A stretch of 33,683 nucleotides of DNA from Bacteroidota bacterium (lineage in GTDB: Bacteria > Bacteroidota > Bacteroidia > Flavobacteriales_E > Vicingaceae), in the NCBI GenBank assembly GCA_016183805.1, contig JACPDX010000038.1, positions 1 through 33,683 of the forward strand. Direction: 5' to 3'. The notes under the pieces were generated by a model. The model was not told the DNA's origin and did no database searches. It worked only from the letters and a program-made list of their open reading frames with translations. This document shows, piece after piece, positions 1 to 8,558 of the stretch. Positions within the stretch are counted from its first letter, which is position 1. Each line of letters opens with the position of its first letter. Made by a program: the position numbers and the translations under genes.

Positions 1-1
1 A

Positions 2-943
2 TGGGTTACTCGTACACCTGAAACCGATTATGTAGGAGGAGATTATGGGTTTCGATCTATTGATTTCTCGAATAAAGCTAACGGAATTGCTGTAGGAGAA
101 CGTGGCTCAATATTCAAATATTATGAAAACCATTGTTCAGTAACTAATTATTCAAACTATACATATGTAGATAATAGTAATGGTAACGTTTCATTTACCA
201 ACACTTCAACAGGTAGCTTTAATCAATTAAATTGGGCTTTCGGTGATGGAAACACATCATCATTAACCAGTCCAAACCATAACTTTAGTGCTAATGGAAC
301 TTATGTGGTTGTTTTAACCATTAATGATTCTGTAACTTCTTGTTTAGATTACTACACTGACACAATTACAGTAACAGGAGTTATATCCCCCACTCAATGT
401 ACGGCAGGTTTTGTAATATATCCAGACACAACCACTGGAGATATTATAGTTATTAATAGTTCAACTGGTTCTAACTTAACTTACTTATGGGATTTTGGCG
501 ATGGAAATACTTCAAGTCAGGCATACCCAAGTTATACATATACATCTACTGGTAATTTTTATCTTTGCTTAACAATAGATGATGGTGCTGGCTGCATAGA
601 TATGTACTGTGATTCTATTGGAGAAAATGGTGTGGTATTTAACAAACAAATAGGATTTACGATAAATGTAATTGCTACTCCTGTTATTACAGGTATAGAA
701 GAGAATAACCTAGAATCGAGTCTAGAAATAGAAATTTATCCTAACCCAACTTTATCTCAATTAACAATTGATACAGAGCTAGATATTAGTGAAATAATCA
801 TTGTTGACATAACTGGTAAAACCATTAAGACAATTAAACAAAATACAAACTCTGTAAATGTTGCTAATTTATCGAACGGTATTTACTTTATTAAAGTAAT
901 TACTGATGAAAAAACAATAACTAAAAAGTTTGTAAAACAATAA
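2..943 (+). CDS. T9SS-secreted PKD-domain protein, 5' partial
   Basis: The frame is open from base 2, so the N-terminus lies outside the window. About 313 residues are visible. The first 40 or so contain a segment resembling one unit of a Ycf48/BNR-type beta-propeller (SIDFSNKANGIAVGERGSIF). Two PKD domains follow, each with the WxFGDGNTSS core (near bases 236 and 488). The last 75 residues form a type A T9SS C-terminal sorting domain that starts with EIYPNP and ends in ITKKFVKQ. Family knowledge: such proteins cross the inner membrane by Sec, then leave through the type IX system, and the sorting domain is cleaved. The substrate or adhesion target cannot be told. A shorter reading from the GTG at 305 would cut the first PKD domain and is not the real start. 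A strong terminator follows at 1018. Confidence 0.88.
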   Translation, partial: WVTRTPETDYVGGDYGFRSIDFSNKANGIAVGERGSIFKYYENHCSVTNYSNYTYVDNSNGNVSFTNTSTGSFNQLNWAFGDGNTSSLTSPNHNFSANGTYVVVLTINDSVTSCLDYYTDTITVTGVISPTQCTAGFVIYPDTTTGDIIVINSSTGSNLTYLWDFGDGNTSSQAYPSYTYTSTGNFYLCLTIDDGAGCIDMYCDSIGENGVVFNKQIGFTINVIATPVITGIEENNLESSLEIEIYPNPTLSQLTIDTELDISEIIIVDITGKTIKTIKQNTNSVNVANLSNGIYFIKVITDEKTITKKFVKQ

Positions 944-1017
944 AAAACGATTTGCCAACAAAACCTAAACTGCATTAAAATATAATTTGGCTTAACGTTA
1001 AAAAACTAAGGCGTAAT

Positions 1018-1043
1018 AAAGCACTCGAAAGGGTGCTTTTTTT
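1018..1043 (+). terminator. Rho-independent terminator
   Basis: A 9-bp stem (1018-1026 with 1031-1039, one G-U pair) is closed by a GAAA tetraloop and runs into seven T residues at 1037-1043. It ends the transcript of the secreted PKD protein. Confidence 0.85.
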
Positions 1044-1133
1044 GTTCTTTAAATTATTAACGTAAGCCTTAAAGATTTATTCCAAATACAAAATTTGCCA
1101 AGAGATAAAAAACACCACTTACAATTATAACTC

Positions 1134-2561
1134 CTAATAAATTATACAAAATTCTCCTGCCCGTACCATTTCTTTTATCGGCACCCTACCCGATCCAAAA
1201 ATAATGGCTTGAGTGGGCGAAGCTACAGGCATCATAAAGGCACAGCTGGCAGATAACGTTGCGGGAATCATTAATATACGGGGGTCAACACCCAGAACTA
1301 TGCTGGCTTTGGCTAAAATAGGTAATACCAAGTTGGTAGTAGCTGTGTTTGATGTAAATTCAGTTAACATAGTTAGCACTAAACAAACAATTAGAATTAA
1401 AAATAGTGGAGAATCTACCGAAACATTATTAAAAGCATTTCCAATAACGGTAGATAAACCTGAATTTTCGAAGCCACCTGCTAAAGCAAAACCGCCACCG
1501 AAAAGCAACAAAATCCCCCAAGGTAATATTTTTACATTATCCCATTTCAGCATCATTTCATTTTTACGCTCTTTTGAAGGGATTATGAATAATAATACCG
1601 CAGTTCCAATCGCCACAGCAGAATCGTTAACCATGGGCAAGTTAAAAATGGTTCGCCAACCTCTAATGGTAAAATTTTCTGAAAGAGTTAAATCTGAACC
1701 AGTTAACCAAAGTAATACAGCAATTCCAAAAACAATCCCTGCCACCCATTCATCTTGCTTAACTTTTCCCAATTGTTTTAGTTCTTCTTTAATTACTCCT
1801 TTGTTTTCAAAGAGTTTGAATTTTGGTAATCTAAAAATTACTCTTGTCATCAATAGCCAACCAGTAAAAATAAATACAATGGAAATAGGTAATCCCATTA
1901 ACATCCATTCGGTAAAACCAACAGGTGGTAAATCAGGGAATAAACTTCGGTACATTTCAACAAAAACCATGTTGGGTGGCGTTCCAACCAAAGTTGCCAT
2001 ACCGCCAATATCGGCAGAATAGGCTATTCCCAATAACAAGCTTAACCCCAATTTTTTTATTAATTTTTGGTCAGCAATTTTTTCGGCAGTTTTATCAATA
2101 ATAGAAATGGCTATGGGCATCATTACCATTACCGATGCCGTATTAGAAATCCACATGCTTAAAAATGCGGTAGCTATCATAAAACCCAATACCATGTTAA
2201 TAGGGTTTGTTCCTATTACTCTAACGGTATTTAAGGCCAATCGTTTATGTAAGTTCGAAACCTGTAAGGCTTGTGCAAGAATTAATCCTCCTAAAAACAG
2301 AAAAATAATATCTTTACCGTAAAATAGTGCTGTTTCTTTTGAATCTATAATTTCAAAAACAGGAAAAAGCACTAATGGTAGCAATGAAGTAATTGGAATA
2401 GGAACAACTTCAAACACCCAAAACATTGCCATAATTACAACAATAGCTGCCATAATTGGAGCTTTTGGATTATCGTTAGGTACCCAATAATACACAACAA
2501 CAGCAAGTAAAATAGAAAGAATTCCTATAATGGCTTTTTTACTATGTTGGTGTTTCAACAT
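1134..2561 (-). CDS. SLC13/DASS family anion (dicarboxylate) transporter, 3' frameshifted
   Basis: Predicted inner-membrane sodium-coupled carboxylate or sulfate transporter of the DASS/SLC13 family. It has many hydrophobic segments and the two family signatures SNT (residues 139-141, WISNTAS; and 404-406, TSNTATTNLVLP), which bind sodium and substrate in known members. The frame read here stops after MVRAGEFCIIY. Family members carry one more membrane helix after the conserved VRAG. That helix is present in another frame: after the GCAGGAGAATTTTG stretch near 1150-1160 the DNA reads YNLLGVIIVSGVFYLLA and reaches a stop at 1069-1071. A 2-nt duplication of GA (or a 1-nt loss) would explain it. 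The protein is therefore either truncated by one helix, a recent pseudogene, or affected by a sequencing error. It lies 4 nt after cdaA and is probably co-transcribed. Substrate unknown. Confidence 0.87.
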   Translation of the reverse strand: MLKHQHSKKAIIGILSILLAVVVYYWVPNDNPKAPIMAAIVVIMAMFWVFEVVPIPITSLLPLVLFPVFEIIDSKETALFYGKDIIFLFLGGLILAQALQVSNLHKRLALNTVRVIGTNPINMVLGFMIATAFLSMWISNTASVMVMMPIAISIIDKTAEKIADQKLIKKLGLSLLLGIAYSADIGGMATLVGTPPNMVFVEMYRSLFPDLPPVGFTEWMLMGLPISIVFIFTGWLLMTRVIFRLPKFKLFENKGVIKEELKQLGKVKQDEWVAGIVFGIAVLLWLTGSDLTLSENFTIRGWRTIFNLPMVNDSAVAIGTAVLLFIIPSKERKNEMMLKWDNVKILPWGILLLFGGGFALAGGFENSGLSTVIGNAFNNVSVDSPLFLILIVCLVLTMLTEFTSNTATTNLVLPILAKASIVLGVDPRILMIPATLSASCAFMMPVASPTQAIIFGSGRVPIKEMVRAGEFCIIY

Positions 2562-2565
2562 CTAT

Positions 2566-3360
2566 CTAAGATAGTTCTTTAGAAATTTGACGATCTAGTT
2601 CTTCTAAAGTTAAATTGTATAATATTTCTCCTTTTTTACTCAACGAAATTTTACCTGTTTCTTCAGAAATAATAATTGCAATGGCTTGAGTTGATTCTGT
2701 TATACCTGCTGCAGCTCGATGTCGCAATCCAAAATGTGAAGGAAAATCTAAATTATCGGATACCGGCAAAATACAACGTGCCGCTTTTATTAAATTATCC
2801 TGAATAATTACTCCTCCATCGTGTAAAGGGCTGTTTTTAAAAAAGATATTTTGTAATAAGGACGAAGATATTTTTGCATTTATTTTTTCACCGGAATCTA
2901 TAAACAGTTTAAGTTCAGCGTTAAAATCAATAATAATTAATGCTCCTGTTTTTGTTTTTGCAAGCATTTTACAGGCATCAATTATTGGAGGTAATTTTAA
3001 CTTTTCCTGTTCATTAACCGAAGATTGAAGCATTTTAAAAAAACTACCACTTTTTGAGGAGAAAAATCGATTATTACCAATTAATAACAAAAATCTACGA
3101 ATTTCTTGTTGGAAAACAATAATTAATGCCAACATTCCAAGTCCTATAAAATTTCCTAAAATTTCACTTAACAAGTGCATTTTAAAAATTTCGGCAAACT
3201 TCCAAAACAAATAAATGGCTAAAACACCTAAAAATATTTTTATTGCAACGGTTCCTTTTACCAATTGATATAATTGATATAAAATGATGGATACCACTAA
3301 AATATCAACTACATCGAGCCAACGAATAGAAATAAATAACAAAGTGGTGTAGTTTATCAT
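2566..3360 (-). CDS. cdaA: CdaA-type diadenylate cyclase (c-di-AMP synthase)
   Basis: Makes cyclic di-AMP from two ATP at the inner membrane. Three hydrophobic segments (about residues 8-90) precede a DAC (DisA_N) domain (about 115-250). Catalytic motifs are LHDGG at 179-183 and RHR at 213-215, then ISEETG at 231-236. The first motif is DGG where the family consensus is DGA; the Asp and Gly are kept. The length (264 aa) is normal for CdaA. It is the upstream gene of a two-gene minus-strand unit with the SLC13 transporter. Family knowledge: c-di-AMP controls potassium and osmolyte transport, so pairing with a transporter is suggestive, but no direct link can be read from the sequence. A TATATTTG motif sits only 4 bp before the ATG (3365-3372), too close for a usual leader. 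The promoter may lie further upstream. Confidence 0.92.
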   Translation of the reverse strand: MINYTTLLFISIRWLDVVDILVVSIILYQLYQLVKGTVAIKIFLGVLAIYLFWKFAEIFKMHLLSEILGNFIGLGMLALIIVFQQEIRRFLLLIGNNRFFSSKSGSFFKMLQSSVNEQEKLKLPPIIDACKMLAKTKTGALIIIDFNAELKLFIDSGEKINAKISSSLLQNIFFKNSPLHDGGVIIQDNLIKAARCILPVSDNLDFPSHFGLRHRAAAGITESTQAIAIIISEETGKISLSKKGEILYNLTLEELDRQISKELS

Positions 3361-3398
3361 GTTTCAAATATAAACTTTTTAGCCATCGTTTGTGTTCC

Positions 3399-3418
3399 AC
3401 AAAAGATATTTCTTTTGT
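3399..3418. promoter_or_regulatory. Perfect dyad in a divergent promoter region
   Basis: ACAAAAGA-TATT-TCTTTTGT: two perfect 8-bp arms around a 4-bp centre, in the 175-bp gap between divergent cdaA and the TPR/PD40 gene. It could be an operator. AT-rich sequence makes such dyads fairly common by chance, so this is tentative. Confidence 0.3.
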
Positions 3419-3503
3419 TTGTGATGACACGAACTAGGTCTGCAAAATGGTACAAAAAATTATTTATTCATTATCAAATGTTGTGTATCAATAAAATTGA
3501 TTC

Positions 3504-3511
3504 TATTTTTG
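3504..3511 (+). promoter_or_regulatory. Bacteroidota-type -7 promoter element
   Basis: TATTTTTG fits the TAnnTTTG -7 consensus of Bacteroidota. A TTG lies 20 bp upstream at 3481-3483. Transcription would start near 3518, which supports the downstream ATG at 3536. Confidence 0.5.
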
Positions 3512-3535
3512 TTAAGGATAACTTTTAAATTTACC

Positions 3536-5077
3536 ATGCGAAATATACTTTTTTTTGTTTCTTTCCTTTTCATAAATAGTGTTGTTGCTCAAGAAATAAC
3601 AAGTAAAATTGCCAGCGAAAACTTTAATCAAGGCGATTTTAACACGGCATTAAAAAACTACCTTGAACTGGTAAAACAAGAACCTGAAAATTCAAAATAC
3701 AATTACAGAATTGGTGTTTGTTACTTAAATACCAACATTGATAAAGCAAAAGCCGTTAGTTACCTCGAGAAAGTACTTCAATTACCGGAGCCGGATCCAA
3801 ACACCTATTATTTATTGGGACGTGCATATCATTTTGCCTACCGCTTTAGTGATGCCGTAAAAATGTACGAACAATTTAAAGCGAACAATAAAGGAACTCT
3901 CGAAAATGTTATTGATGTTGAAAAACAAATTGAATATTGTTACAATGCCATTGAGTTAATGAAATTTCCTTTAGATGTTACTTTTAAAAATTTAGGCGTA
4001 AACGTTAATTCAAGATATAAAGATTATTATCCCTTTGTTGCTAAGGATGAAAGTTTTTTAATATTCAATTCTAAACGAGAAGATGGTAGTGTAAAACAAA
4101 TTGATGGTACGTATACTTCTGAAGTTTATTTTTCGAAAACAAAAAATGGAGAATTAGGAAAAGCCCGAAAACTAGACCAAAATATAAACACCCTAACCGG
4201 AAATGAAGAAATTGTTGGAATGTCGCATGATGGTGATTTTTTAATTTTTTATTTTGAAAACGAGAAGAATTTTGGCGATTTATTTATTGCTGAATTTGAA
4301 AACGAAGACATCAAAAACTTACAAAAGCTACCAAAAACAATCAACTCAAAAAACCATGAAATTGCTGCTTCAATTACTAAAAATGGCGACGCTGTTTATT
4401 TTGCAAGCGACAGAGAAGGTGGTATGGGTGGTGTTGATTTGTACATGTCGCTTAAATTACCTAACGGAGAATGGGCTCCTGCTCAAAATTTAGGACCATC
4501 CATCAATACTCCTTTTGATGAAGATTTTCCAAACATCACTGCTGATGGTAAATCGTTGTATTTCAGTTCTAAAGGACATACCAGTATGGGGGGCTATGAT
4601 GTTTTTAAAGCAAGTTGGGATCAGGTAAAACGCATTTGGTCAGATGTGAAAAATGTTGGATTCCCAATAAATACACCTGAAGACAACACTAATTTTAGAG
4701 AATCGGAAAGTGGACGAACAGGTTATGTTTCAGCATTAAGAGCAGAGGGTATGGGCGATTTTGATATTTATGCCATTACTTTTAACGAAGTTGAACCGGA
4801 ATATACTGTAATTAAAGGATTTGTATCTACTCAAGATACAGCTAATATTATTAAAGATGTATTTATTTCTGTACTGGATTTACAAACCGACGAACTTTAT
4901 GGAACTTATCTAACCAATCCTATTACAGGTCGTTACATCATTATTTTACCTCAAGGAAAATTCAATATGTTAGTGGAAGTTCCTGGTTTTAAGCCACAAA
5001 GCGAAGATATTGAAGTGCTTGGTAAAAGCGACTACAGAAGTTTAATAAAAAAAGACATTGTCTTAAAACAAAATTAA
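3536..5077 (+). CDS. PorE-like TPR / PD40 beta-propeller periplasmic protein without OmpA domain
   Basis: 513 residues from the ATG at 3536. That start is preferred over a TTG-type start at 3497 because it begins directly with the signal peptide (residues 1-19, cut after VVAQ) and follows a -7 element. TPR helices occupy about 20-145. A WD40-like PD40 propeller runs about 160-390, with repeated DG..LYFSSKG or DAVYFASDREGGMGG strands. A carboxypeptidase-regulatory-like beta domain covers about 415-510. This order matches PorE-type proteins of the type IX secretion and gliding machinery, but the C-terminal OmpA peptidoglycan-binding domain of PorE is missing and the gene ends cleanly with a stop. 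It is probably a periplasmic or outer-membrane-associated relative. A role in T9SS is inference only. Its 3' end overlaps the convergent gene by 4 nt. Confidence 0.82.
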   Translation: MRNILFFVSFLFINSVVAQEITSKIASENFNQGDFNTALKNYLELVKQEPENSKYNYRIGVCYLNTNIDKAKAVSYLEKVLQLPEPDPNTYYLLGRAYHFAYRFSDAVKMYEQFKANNKGTLENVIDVEKQIEYCYNAIELMKFPLDVTFKNLGVNVNSRYKDYYPFVAKDESFLIFNSKREDGSVKQIDGTYTSEVYFSKTKNGELGKARKLDQNINTLTGNEEIVGMSHDGDFLIFYFENEKNFGDLFIAEFENEDIKNLQKLPKTINSKNHEIAASITKNGDAVYFASDREGGMGGVDLYMSLKLPNGEWAPAQNLGPSINTPFDEDFPNITADGKSLYFSSKGHTSMGGYDVFKASWDQVKRIWSDVKNVGFPINTPEDNTNFRESESGRTGYVSALRAEGMGDFDIYAITFNEVEPEYTVIKGFVSTQDTANIIKDVFISVLDLQTDELYGTYLTNPITGRYIIILPQGKFNMLVEVPGFKPQSEDIEVLGKSDYRSLIKKDIVLKQN

Positions 5078-6399
5078 TTTTCCTGTAAAATAATTTGTTG
5101 CTCCACACCTAATCCATACTTTAAATGCTGATTCAAAAAATTTGTAGAATCGGCTGTAATTTCTGCACTATTCAAATATCCTGCATTGTTTAGTTTTTTT
5201 AATCGGATAGGTTCATTTTTGTTGTTAGATAAGATAACGATAGTTCTTTCATCAACAGATTGGCTATAATTTTTATGAATTCGATAAAATACTCCATTAA
5301 AAACCAGCATTAACACTACAACAATTAACAAAGCCGGTTTAAAATTTATTTTTATCTCTTTTGAATGAATCCCATACAAAAACATAAATCGAACTATTGC
5401 TAAAGAACTAAACAAAGAAGAAGTAATGGTTGACCTATCCGGAGCCAATCCACCAAGTGCGTAGATAACAATAAACTGATTGATAAATACGACCAAAAAC
5501 ACAAAAATTAAAGTTTTGAAAAGATCCTTTTTAATATTAAAATTTTTATAAAGTTGAACGCTTGATTTTGTTCCTAGAATAAAAAATGGAAATCCGAAAA
5601 TAATAGCAGGTAAAATGGTTTTATAAAAATCGATGAAAACATATTTTACTGTTCCATAGCCAACATATAAAACCAACTCAACAAAAGGCAAATTAGGTGT
5701 AAGGTTATCTCTAAAAGTTGTGCCTACACTAAAATAATTTACACTAATAGAACCCAACATAACTATTGAAGTTATTGCTTTAAGAACTGTATTTCCTTTA
5801 AAAAAGAAGGAGACAAAAAGTATCAATATAGTAAGCAAAGCCAATACCTCATTTGAACCACCAATGTACAAACAGCAAACTATAATTACCAAATAATCGA
5901 AAAAACGATGTGTTTGCTTTAACCAGCTACTCAACCCAAACAGAAAGAAAATACAGCTCCACAAATAAGCTAAAGAAGCTGAAATCCAAAACCATGATTG
6001 TCCTGTAAAATGTGTAAAAAAGAAAAATACCCCGATAAAAACAATGGCATATAAAAGGACTGTTTTAATGTTAAAGTTTGTTTCATATTTTTTATTTAAA
6101 GCAGCTAAAACCAAATAAATACTGTAAAATAACAGCAAAAAACTCAATCCATTAAAAGCAAATAAAAAGTATTTATACTCGCTAAATTTCATAAAAAATA
6201 GAATGGCAAAATTATACGTCCACCGCCCATTCCATGTTAAATAAAGTTTTTCATAAAACTCAAAAAATGAAAAATCTCTTAATCTACCTATAAAAAGATA
6301 ATCATCAGCCGAAAACCGATTAAACCAAGCTGTTATAAATAAGAACACCACCAATAAAATACCTTGAACAAAAATTAGATGTGATGTTTTGATTTTCAT
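5074..6399 (-). CDS. Multi-pass membrane protein, DUF6056/GT-C-like
   Basis: 441 residues with about ten to twelve hydrophobic segments. After the first segment comes FSADDYLFIGRLRDF, and at about residue 57 WNGRW. Around residue 180 there is GGSNEVLAL. An acidic DD motif in the first external loop, then W(N/T)GR and a GxxNE motif, are typical of DUF6056-type proteins. Those resemble GT-C lipid-linked sugar transferases in layout. The enzymatic activity and substrate are not known, and I assign the family from motif memory only. The C-terminal 70 residues form a small soluble tail. It is transcribed alone on the minus strand and overlaps the convergent TPR/PD40 gene at a shared TTAA (5074-5077), with no terminator between them. 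Confidence 0.7.
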   Translation of the reverse strand: MKIKTSHLIFVQGILLVVFLFITAWFNRFSADDYLFIGRLRDFSFFEFYEKLYLTWNGRWTYNFAILFFMKFSEYKYFLFAFNGLSFLLLFYSIYLVLAALNKKYETNFNIKTVLLYAIVFIGVFFFFTHFTGQSWFWISASLAYLWSCIFFLFGLSSWLKQTHRFFDYLVIIVCCLYIGGSNEVLALLTILILFVSFFFKGNTVLKAITSIVMLGSISVNYFSVGTTFRDNLTPNLPFVELVLYVGYGTVKYVFIDFYKTILPAIIFGFPFFILGTKSSVQLYKNFNIKKDLFKTLIFVFLVVFINQFIVIYALGGLAPDRSTITSSLFSSLAIVRFMFLYGIHSKEIKINFKPALLIVVVLMLVFNGVFYRIHKNYSQSVDERTIVILSNNKNEPIRLKKLNNAGYLNSAEITADSTNFLNQHLKYGLGVEQQIILQEN

Positions 6400-6509
6400 T
6401 GATTTAAAATTGTATGTTGTAAAAGTAAAACAAGTTATTAAACATTATTAACATGATGCTCGAATTAAATCTTTTTCTACGAATTTTGAGCTAATAAATT
6501 GAAAAAATC

Positions 6510-7334
6510 ATGCAACAATATTTAGATTTACTAACCCACGTTTTAGAGCATGGAGCTCAAAAAGGTGACCGAACAGGTACAGGAACCATCAGTTGTTTTG
6601 GTTACCAAATGAGGTTTGATTTGAGTGAAGGATTTCCTTGTTTAACCACCAAAAAATTACACTTAAAATCTATTATACACGAGTTGCTTTGGTTTATCAG
6701 TGGCGATACCAACATTAAATATCTACAAGAAAATGGTGTTAAAATTTGGGATGGATGGGCTAACGAAAAAGGTGAGCTAGGCCCTGTTTACGGGCATCAA
6801 TGGAGAAACTGGAACAGTGAAGGAATTGACCAGATAACCGATTTAATCAATGAAATTAAAACCAACCCAAACAGCCGTAGGTTAATGGTTTCGGCATGGA
6901 ATCCCAGTGTAATGCCCGACACCAAAAAATCGTTTGCCGAAAATGTGGCGAACAACAAAGCTGCACTTCCGCCATGCCACGCATTTTTCCAGTTTTATGT
7001 TACCGATGGAAAACTTTCGTGCCAATTGTACCAACGAAGTGCCGATACGTTTTTGGGAGTTCCTTTTAACATTGCCTCGTATGCTTTGTTTACCTTAATG
7101 GTGGCTCAAGTATGTAATTTAAAACCTGGTGATTTTATCCACACCTTTGGCGATGTACATTTGTACAACAACCACATTGAACAAGCAAAACTTCAATTGA
7201 CCCGAACACCAAAAAAATTGCCGGTCATGAAAATTAACTCTGCCATCACAAGTATTTTCGATTTTAAATATGAAGATTTTGAATTAACCAATTACGAACC
7301 GCATCCACACATCAAAGCAGAAGTATCTTTATAA
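6510..7334 (+). CDS. thyA: Thymidylate synthase
   Basis: Converts dUMP to dTMP using methylene-tetrahydrofolate. All main motifs are present: RTGTGT near residue 21, [10 protein letters not shown] (123-132), the catalytic Cys156 in [11 protein letters not shown], and [18 protein letters not shown]. The C-terminus ends [10 protein letters not shown]. At 274 residues it is about 10 longer than the E. coli enzyme. The extra residues lie between the AWNP motif and the catalytic cysteine (about 136-151), a position where insertions are known in the family. Only 1 nt separates it from the HSDR_N gene, so the two are very likely co-transcribed. Confidence 0.97.
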   Translation: MQQYLDLLTHVLEHGAQKGDRTGTGTISCFGYQMRFDLSEGFPCLTTKKLHLKSIIHELLWFISGDTNIKYLQENGVKIWDGWANEKGELGPVYGHQWRNWNSEGIDQITDLINEIKTNPNSRRLMVSAWNPSVMPDTKKSFAENVANNKAALPPCHAFFQFYVTDGKLSCQLYQRSADTFLGVPFNIASYALFTLMVAQVCNLKPGDFIHTFGDVHLYNNHIEQAKLQLTRTPKKLPVMKINSAITSIFDFKYEDFELTNYEPHPHIKAEVSL

Positions 7335-7335
7335 C

Positions 7336-7782
7336 ATGTTTCAACTCAACTTACCGTTTTACAACCTCACGTTAAAAGAAGAAAACGGTAACCATTTTAT
7401 TTTCGACGATATTCGTAAAAAGTACTTGCGTTTAACGCCGGAAGAATGGGTTAGGCAAAATTTTGTAAAATATTTAATCGATAAAAAAAAATACCCTGCA
7501 TCGTTAATTGTTATTGAAAAAGGATTAAAACTCAACGAACTTACCAAACGTGCCGATGTATTAATTTACAAAGACTCCTCTCCTATTTTACTGGTAGAAT
7601 GTAAGGCACCAACCGTAAAAATTAGCCAGGATACTTTCGACCAGATTTCTCGTTATAACTTAACGTTTAAAGTACCTTATTTAATGGTAACCAATGGTAT
7701 GAGCCACTATTGTTGCCAAATTGATTTTGAAAAAAATTCTTATCATTTTTTAGAGGATATTCCTGAGTTTGTGGAGTTATGA
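7336..7782 (+). CDS. HSDR_N-type (PD-(D/E)XK-fold) small protein
   Basis: 148 residues matching the type I restriction enzyme R subunit N-terminal domain family (HSDR_N_2) as a stand-alone protein. The nuclease-like core is RADVLIYKDSSPILLVECKAP, with Asp74, Glu88 and Lys90 forming a D-x(n)-E-x-K site, followed by QISRYN at 103-108. There are no helicase or specificity subunits nearby, so this is not a complete restriction system. Stand-alone copies beside housekeeping genes are common in Bacteroidota. DNA binding or cleavage is plausible from the retained residues, but the role is unknown. It follows thyA by 1 nt. Confidence 0.82.
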   Translation: MFQLNLPFYNLTLKEENGNHFIFDDIRKKYLRLTPEEWVRQNFVKYLIDKKKYPASLIVIEKGLKLNELTKRADVLIYKDSSPILLVECKAPTVKISQDTFDQISRYNLTFKVPYLMVTNGMSHYCCQIDFEKNSYHFLEDIPEFVEL

Positions 7783-7823
7783 AAATCTTATAACAGAAAA
7801 TTCAATTCACAAAACTTTATTTA

Positions 7824-7871
7824 CAAAAAAAAGCTGAACAACTTCGGTAATCACCTTGTTTGTTCAGCTTG
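7824..7871 (-). terminator. Rho-independent terminator for the DUF5606-type gene
   Basis: An 11-bp stem (7831-7841 with 7860-7870) is followed on the minus strand by an uninterrupted run of T (A8 on the plus strand, 7825-7832). It ends the minus-strand gene that stops at 7894. There is no T-run on the plus side, so it is mainly one-directional. Confidence 0.8.
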
Positions 7872-7893
7872 TTATAATAAGTTAATTAGTTAG

Positions 7894-8451
7894 TTATCCG
7901 TTTTTCTTAGAACCAGCAGCTTTTTTAATAGGTACTTTTGCTGCACTTGGTTTTTTGGCGATTGGTTTCGCTGTAGCTACTTTTTTAGTAGTTACTTTTT
8001 TATCAGCAACTTTTTTTGTATCCTCTTTTTTATCGTCTTTTTTACTGGCTTTTTTAGCTTCAGCTTCTTGTTGTTTAAAAAACTCCGATTTAACTAAAAT
8101 ATTAAACCATAAAAACAGTTTTTTTAAATCAGAATTATAAACTCTTTCCTGATCAAATTCAGGAACTATTTTAGCTAAATAAGCTCTTAATTCTTCCGGT
8201 TTTGCATTGTGATCTATGGCTGCTGCACCTTTAGTAGTATCATACACCTTAGTATATACTTCAATAATTGGCATGTCTTCGGTGGTAGTATAAATACAAA
8301 TATCTTCCAAAGCACTAACTTTATCGGAGGCATAAACAGGAAGCTTTTTCCCTTCAGCTAACGATTCAACAATAAAACCGGATTTTGTTTGTGATACAAT
8401 TTTATACAAACCCGGTTTGCCAGTAATAGAAATAATAGATTTTAAATTCAT
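7894..8451 (-). CDS. DUF5606/DUF6852-type protein with Lys/Ala-rich tail
   Basis: 185 residues. The first 45 (MNLKSIISITGKPGLYKIVS onward) match the DUF5606 type, and residues about 50-125 match the partner domain DUF6852, ending in a helix (LKKLFLWFNILVKSEFF). The remaining 55 residues are a low-complexity tail of repeated KKxxxKK and AxKK units that resembles histone H1-like tails. The family is restricted to Bacteroidota as far as I know, and its function is unknown. The basic tail suggests contact with nucleic acid or ribosomes, which is inference. It has its own promoter (TAGCTTTG at 8471-8478) and terminator, so it forms a single-gene unit. Confidence 0.8.
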   Translation of the reverse strand: MNLKSIISITGKPGLYKIVSQTKSGFIVESLAEGKKLPVYASDKVSALEDICIYTTTEDMPIIEVYTKVYDTTKGAAAIDHNAKPEELRAYLAKIVPEFDQERVYNSDLKKLFLWFNILVKSEFFKQQEAEAKKASKKDDKKEDTKKVADKKVTTKKVATAKPIAKKPSAAKVPIKKAAGSKKNG

Positions 8452-8470
8452 GTTTTAGTTTTAAAGTGAG

Positions 8471-8478
8471 CAAAGCTA
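8471..8478 (-). promoter_or_regulatory. Bacteroidota-type -7 promoter element
   Basis: TAGCTTTG on the minus strand is a perfect TAnnTTTG. It lies 19 bp upstream of the ATG of the DUF5606-type gene. No clear -33 TTG at the usual distance. Confidence 0.5.
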
Positions 8479-8558
8479 CATAATTTTTTTTGCAATAAAA
8501 ATAAAGATATTTTTTTTAAAGAAACGAGTTATTTATCTGTGTAATGTCCTCACATCCA

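Noticed and set aside
1213-2022. 269-codon plus-strand reading frame
   Set aside because: Exact antisense of the SLC13 transporter; the product is low-complexity and has no signal, domain or upstream promoter.
3365-3372. TATATTTG as the cdaA promoter
   Set aside because: Only 4 bp from the start codon, which would give a leaderless or 5'-truncated message; no -33 TTG at the right distance.
7336-7782. Restriction-modification system
   Set aside because: Only the HSDR_N domain is present; no helicase, methyltransferase or specificity subunit nearby.
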